In this document: positions 7,640 through 16,851 of the stretch, in pieces
Numbering within the stretch: position 1 is the stretch's first letter
Layout: each line of letters starts with the position of its first letter
The notes under the pieces: generated by a model
Told to the model about the DNA's origin: nothing
Database searches by the model: none
Seen by the model: the letters and a program-made list of their open reading frames with translations, nothing else
NCBI GenBank assembly: GCA_030407315.1
Contig: JALQPE010000966.1
Span: 1-17,974, forward strand
Length of the DNA: 17,974 nucleotides
Origin: Asparagopsis taxiformis
Lineage: Eukaryota; Rhodophyta; Florideophyceae; Bonnemaisoniales; Bonnemaisoniaceae
Direction: 5' to 3'
Translations under genes and position numbers: made by a program

Positions 7640-9400
7640 CTCCCTCACTATCCCGTTCTCCCTACCATCCGAACGCCATGCACCACCATTCGCACATACT
7701 TCAAGAACCCTCACGACCTTGATTACAAAAAATCCGCTTCTTCCCAATACCATCCCCGCTTTCCTCGACACCACCCCAGCCCATTAAATCATCAAGAAAT
7801 CAAACACGAACATGGTCAGCAAAATCTTACACCACTTGAAACCCACTCTCACTTCTATCGTATGCCCCAAAATATACACATACCAGAAACACCTCACAGC
7901 TTCATTCCCCATCTTCCTAGATCCCTTCTTCACTCTCCTTCAGTCCTGCCGTTCCTGCTTCACCACTCCTGCATCACATACACAACATCAGAATCAACCC
8001 CAACAGTCAGATTCAAAGCAACGCTTACCACGACAGATATCCTAGAAACTTCCTTACTTACCTCTCATCCATCCTACACACAATACAAACCATGATCCAA
8101 AAACCTTGCAATGAATAATCAAAGTCAGCAGTCCATATCTTCGCAAAACACATCCTGGCGCTCAATGAAACTTACCTTCTGTCATCACCATTCCTGCATC
8201 ACCTACAAAAAATCGAAATCAACAACAACAGTCGGACTCAAAACCCACATGTCCCTCTCAGCATACTCTCAAAACTCGCACACTTTCCTTCGCTGGACAC
8301 AATACACACCATGACTCAATAGGCTTCCAATGAATAAATATCGCATGAACTGCAATAGTCAGATTCGAAACAAACACTTCCCTCGATGCATACCCTCAGA
8401 ACTCACTTACCCGCGTTTCATTCTACACACAATACAGACCAAAAGTCGAAAATCTCACAACCAACAAATGAAGTCAACATTCCACATCTTCGCACAACCG
8501 GACTGGGCGCTCAATACAACTTACCTTCCGTCATCACCATTCCTGCATCACCTACAAAAAATCGAAATCAACAACAACAACAGTCGGACTGAAAACCCAT
8601 GCTTCCCTCGCTGCATACCCTCAGAACTCACTTACCCTCGTTGTATCCTGCACACAATAGAAACCATAAGTCAAAAATTGTACAAAAAATGTAGTCAGCA
8701 TTCCATATCTTCGCGCAACTTAACTAGGTGCTCAGTGTAACTTACCTTCCGTCATCACCATTCCAGAATCACCTACACAAAATCAACATCAACCACAGCA
8801 GTCAGACTCAAAACCCACATTCCACTCACTGCACCCCTTAAATGCTCGCCTACCTCCCTTCCAACCTTCAGCAAATATGCACCATGACTCACTAAGCTCC
8901 CAATAAATAAATATTGCATAAAAGACGACAGTCAAGTTCAAAACAAACACTTCCCTCGATTCATACCCTCAGAACGCACTTAACCTCTTCATCTCGTTGC
9001 ATCATGCACACAATACAACCAATAAGTCACAAATCGTGCAACGAACAAATGTAGTTAGCATTCCATTTCATCGCGAAACCCGTCTTTAACCTCAATGAAA
9101 CTTACCTTACTTCATCACTATTCCTGCACCACCTATACAACATCAAAATGAACCAGAACAGTCAGACTAAAAACCAATGCATCCCTTATTGCACACCCGC
9201 GAGACTCACTTACTTACCTGCCTCCCATCGTTCACAACATGCAAACCATGACTCACGAAGCTTCTAATGAATCAATATCGCATCAACGACAACAGTACGA
9301 CTCAAAACACACGCTTCCCTCGCTGCATACTCTCCAAACTGGCATACTCACCGTCGTTCTATCCTCTACACCAAACAAAGGAAACACGGCCAAAGAACCT
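7640..9400 (+). repeat. G-poor satellite with alternating 225/350-bp spacing (copy A)
   Basis: A recurrent core (TTCCTGCATCACC and variants, preceded by CTTACCTTCCGTCATCACCA) occurs at 7966, 8191, 8540, 8761 and 9121, giving intervals of 225, 349, 221 and 360. The longer intervals contain an additional related module with TTCCAATGAATAAATATCGC. The + strand is poor in G: 8221-8280 has 6 G and 22 C. Several 60-136-codon frames cross it, but they shift between units, lack motifs and follow from the shortage of G, so I treat them as noncoding. Confidence 0.75.
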
Positions 9401-9884
9401 CAGTCAGTGACGGCGGAGAAGTGTAACCTGCGGCCTCGACTGGACAGCTTTCAACGTCAGCTTAAGTCCTGCTGTGCATACTCCATATCATCGCCGGTAT
9501 TGAGATTAATAATGGCCCAAGCCATGGTCTCTGAACTCCCGAATGATGAGATCCGGATCGAGAACATCGAAATGGTATAATCATATATATCACAATCCAT
9601 TTGCTTCCCTTAAATGATCCCTGTAATATCCACTGTAAAGCACAAACTTATTCCATGAAGTTCGCAATTAATATAATTTTATTATTTTAAATGAATTAAT
9701 TGAAAATCCATCTCCTACGGCGGTCATTCGTCCTTCCATGCACACGTTGCCAGAAAAATGTGTGACCTAGCAGTAGGTGATGACTGATCGCTCAGGTACA
9801 TTCCACCATTGGGCTGCCAGAAGTGAGCACAAAACTGATACCCACAAACCACGAGAAAATTACAAACGAGGTCTCGAACGCACA
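9401..9884 (+). repeat. Conserved tail module of copy A
   Basis: This non-tandem segment aligns with 13150-13643 at an estimated 80-85%. It includes TGGCCCAAGCCATGGTCTCT (9513-9532), an A/T-rich stretch with ATGAATTAATTGAAAAT, and CGTCCTTCCATGCACACGTT. Homology fades at about 9884 (CTCGAACGCAC). The composition differs from the satellite, so it may be the old end of the element that carries the arrays. Confidence 0.7.
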
Positions 9885-10082
9885 TTTAGAATACAATAGA
9901 AATACTATACAAAAAACTCTACTCACTATCTCAGACGTTGCGGCTCACAAGTGCCGTAGTCCCAATTTTCCGTAACGCCTTTCCTGATGCGTAAAAGTAA
10001 AAAACACGTCAAAACGTATATCAGAAATGAGTGCGAGAGTTTCCTGCACGGGAGATGATGGGCCACCAAGTTGACTTTTTAG

Positions 10083-10154
10083 AAATTTTAGAATTTCCGG
10101 GCTGGCCAGCAATGCAATTGAGCCGGACATCCACCAGACGTCTATTTTGGGTTG
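10083..10154 (+). repeat. 72-bp dispersed repeat, copy 1
   Basis: Starts AAATTTTAGAATTTC and contains GGGCTGGCCAGCAATG, a GAGCCGGACATCCACC segment and the palindrome AGACGTCT. It corresponds to 10521-10593 and 10641-10711, all in the same orientation. Confidence 0.85.
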
Positions 10155-10418
10155 TTCGTGTGCTACTCACATCTACGCATTACAGCAACCACGCAGGCGG
10201 GCCCACTGCTCATACGAAGTGCACGTAGTATGTGCAGCATGATGGGTGAGTAGTGTTTGTCGTGAGAAAGTGGGGTGGGAGTATGCCGAAACAAGGACCA
10301 AAACTTCGCCCTGGCGTATTGAGCCTGAGCCTGGAATTGACCCTTCGTGAGATGTGGCTTCTTTGGGGCCGTTGTGGCCAGATTAGACACCCTGATTTGA
10401 ATTGAATTTTGAGCCATT

Positions 10419-10452
10419 CTCAAAAACATGCACATGTGAACATGTTTTTGAG
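10419..10452. repeat. Perfect 12-bp stem hairpin
   Basis: CTCAAAAACATG (10419-10430) is exactly complementary to CATGTTTTTGAG (10441-10452), with a ten-base loop that itself contains CACATGTG. No T-run follows the stem. It may be a fold-back remnant. Confidence 0.8.
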
Positions 10453-10520
10453 ATGGGGGTGTGCCGTACGGCACTTTCGACCGCCCAAATCGATATAATT
10501 TTGCAATTTTTTTCTGACTG

Positions 10521-10593
10521 AAATTTTAGAATTTCTGGGCTCGCCAGCAATGCAATTGAGCTGGACATTCACCGGACGTCCATTTCAGGTTGG
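10521..10593 (+). repeat. 72-bp dispersed repeat, copy 2
   Basis: Second copy, containing GGACGTCC at 10574-10581. It lies 438 bases after copy 1 and 120 bases before copy 3. Confidence 0.85.
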
Positions 10594-10640
10594 TCGAATA
10601 TTGCACATGGATACAGTTTTGCAGCTATTTCGCAGCCCAA

Positions 10641-10711
10641 CATTTTAGAATTTCAGGGCTGACCAGCAATGTAACCGAGCCGGACTTCCACTGGACGTCC
10701 ATTTCAAGTTA
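10641..10711 (+). repeat. 72-bp dispersed repeat, copy 3
   Basis: Third and most diverged copy, containing GGACGTCC at 10693-10700. Confidence 0.8.
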
Positions 10712-11224
10712 GGCGATTGCTGCACATTTGCTCGCATCGCAGCAACTAAGCAAGTGTTGAGAGCACCGAGATGCCATGCAGACAAGAGGGAATCGGCTGC
10801 AAACGGCTTCCCTGGTCGGCAGCTGGATGTCTGGATGTCAATCGCTGCAAGCATGGAAATCTTGCTACCGCACGGCGCATACACACTGCAGCAGCACATC
10901 ACTGACGCATGCGAAAGTTGGGTGCTGCAGTGCGTGGTTGTTTGTGTGTTTGTGTGTGTACGACGAACCTTGTGGTATCCCTAGGCGTGGACTGGTGCAA
11001 AACGTTTGGACTGCCCCATCGGTCGTACTTTGACGCATTTACATGCATCGGAGAACGACCAAGGAGGTAGAGCAGCAATCGCTGTTGGCTGAGCGTCCAA
11101 ATTGGAGGGCTTGGGGCAATGGTTCTATAGCAGTCATTTATACGTCTGTGTTTTCGGAAGTGGACGCGGACGTCCAGTCTCTCTAGTACGGGTCCTAGTC
11201 GGCCCCGAGATTTACTAGAACAAA

Positions 11225-11275
11225 TGAACGTCCGCGTCCAAAAAAAAATAAAAAATTTTTGGATGCGGACGTCCA
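11225..11275 (+). repeat. Imperfect hairpin in the leader of copy B
   Basis: Arms 11225-11244 and 11256-11275, equivalent to 7091-7140, with one additional A in the loop. GGACGTCC is found at 11267-11274 and, before the hairpin, at 11168-11175. Confidence 0.7.
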
Positions 11276-11442
11276 CTTTCTCTAGTACGTTCGGCGGAAT
11301 ACTAGGACCCGACATCCATTTTCTCTAGTACATATGGCGGAATACTAGGACCCGACATCCACTTTCTCTAGTACGTTGGCGGAATACTAGGACCCGACAT
11401 CCACTTTCTCTAGTACGTTGGCGGAATACTAGGACCCGACAT
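11273..11442 (+). repeat. 43-bp tandem array, four units (copy B)
   Basis: Units start at 11273, 11316, 11359 and 11401. The last two are 42 bases because both have GTTGG where copy A has GTTTGG. The same loss in two adjacent units suggests either unit duplication after the change or a repeated base-calling error. Confidence 0.9.
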
Positions 11443-11565
11443 CCAGTATACAATATATCAGCGAAAACGGAGGGAAGAAATTACAGCGGATGGTAAATTC
11501 AGGGCCCATATCGGACCGTATTATTCTCTCATTTAGGAAACTGCTCGTATACAATACGACTCTCT

Positions 11566-11708
11566 AGAATAGGGAATACATATCTGGTCAGAATAGGAAA
11601 TAAATACCCGGTTAGAATAGGAAATAGGATCTAGCCAGAATACGGAATATGTATCCAGCCAGAATACGAAATACGTATCCAGCCAGAATACGAAATACCT
11701 GTCAGCAT
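11566..11708 (+). repeat. 24-bp tandem array, six units (copy B)
   Basis: Units start at 11566, 11590, 11614, 11637, 11661 and 11685. The third unit has lost one base (GGATCTAG for GGTATCTAG), which breaks the reading frame that crosses the array in copy A. Confidence 0.9.
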
Positions 11709-11729
11709 ATCGTCGATCACCCATCTCCC

Positions 11730-13057
11730 TCACTATCCGTTCTCCCTACCATCCGAACGCCATGCACCACCATTCGCACATACTTCAAGAACCCTCACGA
11801 CCTGATTACAAAAAATCCGCTTCTTCCCAATACCATCCCCGCTTTCTCGACACCACCCCAGCCCATTAAATCATCAAGAAATCAAACACGAACATGGTCA
11901 GCAAAATCTTACACCACTTGAAACCCACTCTCACTTCTATCGTATGCCCCAAAATATACACATACCAGAAACACCTCACAGCTTCATTCCCCATCTTCCT
12001 AGATCCCTTCTTCACTCTCCTTCAGTCCTGCCGTTCCTGCTTCACCACTCCTGCATCACATACACAACATCAGAATCAACCCCAACAGTCAGATTCAAAA
12101 GCAACGCTTACCACGACAGATATCCTAAAACTTCCTTACTTACCTCTCATCCATCCTACACACAATACAAACCATGATCCAAAAACCTTGCAATGAATAA
12201 TCAAAGTCAGCAGTCCATATCTCGCAAAACACATCTGGCGCTCAATGAAAACTTACCTTCTGTCATCACCATTCCTGCATCACCTACAAAAAATCGGAAT
12301 CAACCACAACAGTCAGACCCAAAACCACCTTCCCTCGCTGCTTACTTTCAAAACTCGCACACTTTCCTTCGCTCGGACACAATACACACCATGACTCAAT
12401 AGGCTTCCAATGAAAAAATATCGCATCAACGGAAATAGTCAGACTCAAAACCAACCTTCCCTCGCTGCTTACTTTCAAAACTCGCACACTTACCTTACCT
12501 GTTCCATCCTGCACACAATAAAAACCATAAATCACGTAATCGTGTAGCCAAGAAAAGTAGTCAGCATTCCGCATCTTCGCACAACCGGTCTGGGCGCCCA
12601 ATGTGACCCACCTTCCGTCATCACTATTCCTCCATCACCTACGCAACATCGGAATCAATCGCAACAGTCAGAATGAAAACCAACGTTTCCCTCGCTACAT
12701 ACCCTGAGAACTCGCAAATGTACCTCTCATCCATCCTACACACAATACAAACCATGATCCAAAAACCTTGCAATGAATAATAATCATAGTCAGCAGTCCA
12801 TACCTTCGCAAACCACATCTTGGCACTCAATGAAACTTACCTTCCGTCATCAACATTCCTGCATCATCTACACAACATCGGAATCAACCACAACAGTCAG
12901 ACTCAAAACCAACCTTCCCTCGCACCATACTTTCAAAACTTCACGTACCTCTCTTCCATCCTCCGCTCAATACACACCATGAGTCAACAGGCTTCCAATG
13001 AAAAATATCGCATCAACGGAAATAGTCAGACTCAAAACCCACGCTTCCCTCAATGCA
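11730..13057 (+). repeat. G-poor satellite with alternating spacing (copy B)
   Basis: The same core as in copy A occurs at 12048, 12272, 12627 and 12856, giving intervals of 224, 355 and 229. The alternation short-long-short is thus conserved between copies even where the sequence has drifted. Confidence 0.75.
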
Positions 13058-13124
13058 TACCCTCGAGGGTAGAGGATGGAACGAAGGTACGTGCGCGAAT
13101 CTTGATCAAGATTCGCGCACGTAC
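13058..13124. repeat. Inverted satellite segment bounded by two perfect palindromes
   Basis: A 14-bp palindrome (13058-13071, centre CTCGAG) and a 38-bp palindrome (13087-13124, centre TGATCA) are both perfect. The reverse complement of 13065-13105 aligns with the forward sequence of copy A near 9333-9370 (27 of 37 bases), and its first 19 bases are repeated forward at 13106-13124. The palindromes are therefore the two junctions of a short inverted copy. Confidence 0.8.
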
Positions 13125-13149
13125 AAAGCAAAGTCGGTCAAAGAATATC

Positions 13150-13643
13150 AGTCGGTGATGAGGGCGGAGTGGAGCCTGCGGCGTCGACCGGACAGCTTTC
13201 TGCGTCCGCTTAAGTCTTGCTGTGCATACTCGAAATCATCGCCGGCAGTGAGATTGAGTATGGCCCAAGCCATGGTCTCTGATTCCCGAACAATGAGATC
13301 CGGATCGAGAACAACGAATATAAACATATAATCATATATATGAGAATCCATTTGCTTTCCTTACATGATCCGTGGCATATCCGCTGTAAAGCACATTCAG
13401 ATTCCACGAAGTTCGGAAATAAAAAAGTTTATTATTACTAATGAATTAATTGAAAATTCATCTCCCAGGGCGGTCGTTCGTCCTTCCATGCACACGTTGC
13501 CAGCACGCAATGTGATGTAACAGTTGGAAATGATTGAACTCTCGGTTAAATTCCACCGTTGGGATGTCAGCTGGAGTGAGCACAAAACTACTACCCACAA
13601 AACTACGAACGAACACGTTACATTCCAAGTCTCGAAAGCACCA
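13150..13643 (+). repeat. Conserved tail module of copy B
   Basis: Counterpart of 9401-9884, including TGGCCCAAGCCATGGTCTCT (13261-13280) and CGTCCTTCCATGCACACGTT. It ends about 80 bases before the start codon of the following transposase remnant, so it could have supplied upstream sequence to that gene. Confidence 0.7.
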
Positions 13644-13724
13644 CAAAAATAAAATTGGTCGCATCTGGACGGCACAGTCTCCCCTGTTCAGCTCGCAATC
13701 CTCCCTTTTGCGTCAAAACTCGAC

Positions 13725-16700
13725 ATGGAATGCAAGTATGAAGGGTGCTTCTACTACTGCGTAGATGCTTATGCGCTCGCGCTGCATGAGCGAACGTGTC
13801 GCTACCGTTTCAACCCCTCTCCCCAACATTTCAACAACGCTCGTGTCCCTGCCGTCACCCATGAGCCTGCTTGAAACGGCGACCATGATTCCCCGCAACC
13901 CAGCTCCCCAGACCCAGAATCTGGTCGTGCTTCCTCCAGCGACTCACCCTGTGACGCTCCACTGCCACCAACCTCAACCCCCTCCCGCGCAGACCTCCTC
14001 GTGCAATCCCTCGCCGCCAGTCTCACAACCCTCGAGTACAAGGCCGCGCTGGCCGCGTGAGCGAAGTCATCACCATCCTACAAGACCCCGCATTCTCCCT
14101 AGAAAAGTTCAACAGCGCCGTTCGCACCGTAGAAGAATGTCGCCACGTTACCGCTTCCATGGTCGAAACACATTTCCGCACCGAAGGTTACAAGAGCCAC
14201 ATCATTCCAGACAAAACTGGTAAGTACTCGGCACAGCTGTACCTCCGCGACCCAGTCGACATGCTCCGCAGGCAGTTAGCACTGGCTAACGACCAAAATA
14301 CTCTCTTCCACCCCTCCCACAGACCGCCCCAGACGGCACCGCAATATTTTCTCATCCCCTACACACAGAATTCGCGAAAACGCTGCACCAGGTTACTAGA
14401 CAGCGCGTGCAGCTCTCGGAAGATCCACAGGTCGTATGGGCAGAGGAAACTGATCCCACACCTCCTCCTTTGCCGGCCTCCTCCAAGTGTACTCCGACAA
14501 GAGCAGCACAAGCCTCAAGAGCTCCGCAATCGTCGCATACCCCATACACGTCACACTGCTCAACTTCTCCGCCCCCCTCCGTCGCCACTGCATCCGTACC
14601 GGCCTCACCATCGTCGGGTATCTTCCGTACATTGTTAACCCTTCGTCCAACGCCTTGTTCGGTGATGAAATGCCGACAACCTCTAGTTCTGCTAGTCGCG
14701 CTCGCAAAATTGATATTCTTCATAAAGCACTCGAAAAAGTGTTTTCGTCCCTATCCACCGCGTTCTCTTCCGGGTTCCCCTGCACAGACTCCACTGCAAC
14801 TGCCCGCCAATGCTTTCCCATCCTAGCCAATTATTGCTGCGACTTTCCAGAGGCCAAAGAGCTCTCATGCACTCGCAACAGCACTACCACCACACATCCC
14901 TGCCACCGCTGCTACATCCCCGCCACTCAACTTGAATCCAGCGCGCCACACCAGCCCCGCTCCCTCGATGATACACGCTCTGCACGCCAAGAGAGCGCTC
15001 AGGAGCATACAACTGCTCCGCTCGAAGCTCTCTCCCTCCTCGAACAACACTCTGTCCTCGAATCGACCGCTCTTTTACCCACCAACAGTCCCCTAGACCC
15101 CTACAACATTTTCTCCTTCGAGCCTCTGCACAATCTCCACCTCGGCATCTCAAAGCTCATCAAAACAGTGCATTGTCCACCGCCTCAGCTCCCCAGACCT
15201 CACCACCACCACTGCCTCCCATTCCGGGACACCTCGCACCTTCAAGAAGGTGAAAAAATCCATCCTCGCCGGCTCAAACAGCATTCTGTCCGCTATCGAA
15301 CGCGACTACTACATCACGGTCTTCATGTCGACTTCTCCAAGGGTGAGAAGGGCACCAATTTGAACGGCCTCTTCACGGAGGACGGCATACGCGGCATGCT
15401 CGCAGCCAAAGACTATCACCATGTCGACATGGTGTTCCCTTTCATCGCAGCATTCATTGACACATGCTGTGACGAAGTAGATACAGCCCCCCTCACTTCC
15501 ATCTGCACGCAATACTCTGACCTCGTCGCATGGGTCATGAAACGCGGTCGCATCAAGCACTGGACTGCCGCCGAACTAGAAAGCCTCCAAAACTCCATTT
15601 CCTATTTCAAACAATCAATGCTCTCCACCCTCGGCCCATTCCACACCACAGGTCTCAAAACTTTCAAGTTCCATCTTCTAGACCATCTTCCCGGTGACTT
15701 GCAGAGATATGGTGCCCTGGAACACATTGATGCAGGCCCCTACGAACACTCGCATCTTCTGTTCAAACAGAGTTATAGGAAAACCTCTCGAAGGCGCTCC
15801 ACAGCCATGGAAGAGACTATTCGCCACATGGAATTCTCCTTGGCCACTCCAACTGGTCATACCCCATCGAACACATGGGAAACGCACGCATGATATCGCC
15901 CACAGACGGTGCAGTACTCGTTCGCGACGGATTCACCGTTGCACTGCACGACTTTGCCTCCCTGCTGCCCGATGCAACCCTCCTCGTTGCAGATATCGAC
16001 GGACAGCCCGATCCTGCCACTCTTTTGCCTCTGCACAACTCCTCGTTCCCGTCTGGCACCATAACGCTATTCCAGCAACTCGGTGACACAGCTGCACAAG
16101 CGTTCCTCACCCTCGCTAGACTGCGCGCCACGGCAGAAGGCCCTCCAATACATGACATGGACATTTCCGTCACCGTGGTAAAGTCCGCCTACGTCATGGG
16201 AGGGTACGTCCCAGATGCCGACGACTTTGACCCGCACAGTGGCATGCTTCGCCCACAAACGTGTCGAGGCACAAGCAGCAGCGCGTCTTTGCAACTTCAT
16301 CATTCGGCCCCGCAAAGAGATCGCAGTACTCCTTTGTCGTCATCTCCGGAACTGCCGATGACTACAGAACCATATGGGTAGGGCGCGTCCTGGCACTGGT
16401 ACGCCTGCAGTCTCCAAACCTGTTTCAACCTGTAGAACTCGCTTTCGTTCAGTATATGACCTGCTTTGCCCCAAAACCGCTGTGGAAAAATCACTTGGGT
16501 GCATTTGTTTAAAGTGGTCCACATGGGACCCGGACAACGGATCCGTTGACAGCAATGACACTGCATCCCACAGTGCAGGTGGTCCTTGGTTTGACCTCAT
16601 TCCTGCATCTACTATATCTGGCACCGTGCACATCGTACGAAGTAACTTTCCAGTCAAGCCATTTACGAAACAAATGCACTGGTCGGACCACCGTTTCTAT

Positions 16701-16760
16701 CTCAACCGCTTCTACACCAACACTGATTACCAGTTCACAGATGATAATGAAGAAGAATAA
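13725..16760 (+). pseudogene. Plavaka/CACTA-like (CMC) transposase, multiply frameshifted
   Basis: Read across frames this is one transposase of roughly 1,000 codons. The ATG at 13725 opens a C2HC zinc finger (C3, C8, H21, C25). Next come a Pro/Ser linker, AFSLEKFNSAVRTV, YLRDPVDMLRRQL, QVVWAEETDPT, then LLQVYSDKSSTSLKSSAIVA with TIVGYLPYIV. CFPILANYCCDFPEAKEL precedes a CHRC knuckle, followed by FSFEPLHNLHLGISKLI, FHLLDHLPGDLQRYG and HIDAGPYEHSHLLFKQSYR. The C-terminal part (QRVFATSSFG, VELAFVQYM) runs to TAA at 16758-16760. This order resembles Plavaka-type transposases, which cut DNA at CACTA-like ends. The reading frame has an in-frame TGA at 13872-13874 and breaks near 14057, 14320, 14470, 15870, 16255 and 16475. 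All six breaks behave as loss of one base. Family assignment rests on motifs recognised by eye. No terminal repeats were identified. Confidence 0.7.
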
Positions 16761-16851
16761 ATCTAAATCGCAGCACTCTATTGATAATGTACTACATGAT
16801 AAGCCTTCTAGTCAACGTCACATTTACTGCACTAATTTCAACCATCCTCCA

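Larger units (their letters stand above)
7009..9884 (+). repeat. Large direct repeat, copy A
   Basis: Matches 11143-13643 in the same orientation. The modules, in order, are a leader with a hairpin, five 43-bp units, a bridge, six 24-bp units, a bridge, a G-poor satellite and a conserved tail. From 7009 to about 8215 the match to copy B is nearly exact. After that it falls to an estimated 80-85% and the satellite units fall out of register. I find no terminal inverted repeats, no clear LTR ends and no matching target duplication around the pair, so it is not assigned to a transposon class. Confidence 0.85.
9885..11142. other. Spacer between the large repeats, no gene
   Basis: About 1.26 kb unique to the interval between copies A and B. 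It contains three copies of a 72-bp repeat, a perfect hairpin at 10419-10452 and a short GT-rich run near 10940-10960. The open frames here follow from the repeats or lack motifs. I see no gene. Confidence 0.55.
11143..13643 (+). repeat. Large direct repeat, copy B
   Basis: Same module order as 7009-9884. The first 1.15 kb is almost identical to copy A but carries about a dozen single-base losses, mostly in runs of two or three equal bases, and a few single-base gains; substitutions are rarer. From about 12295 onward it is much more diverged. One satellite interval fewer and one 43-bp unit fewer account for most of the length difference. Confidence 0.85.

Noticed and set aside
7812..8740. Several 60-136-codon frames in the satellite, and their equivalents in copy B
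   Set aside because: They change frame between units, are of biased composition because of G depletion, and carry no domain.
7009..9884. Copy A as a Helitron, because CTAGT occurs repeatedly in the 43-bp units
   Set aside because: No TC start, no 3' hairpin placed before CTRR, and no A-T insertion site could be shown.
10899..11315. A 138-codon - strand frame crossing the start of copy B
   Set aside because: It joins unrelated spacer and leader sequence, has no motifs, and the leader part is noncoding repeat.
7009..13643. Copies A and B as the two LTRs of a retroelement
   Set aside because: The outer flanks show no target duplication, the ends lack clear TG/CA limits, the internal part has no primer site or coding region, and divergence between the copies is not uniform.
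14220..14322. A possible spliceosomal intron: GTAAGT donor, CTAAC-like branch, pyrimidine tract and CAG acceptor
   Set aside because: The segment encodes YLRDPVDMLRRQL, which fits the transposase, and removing it would put the downstream sequence in a frame that soon stops instead of the coding frame.
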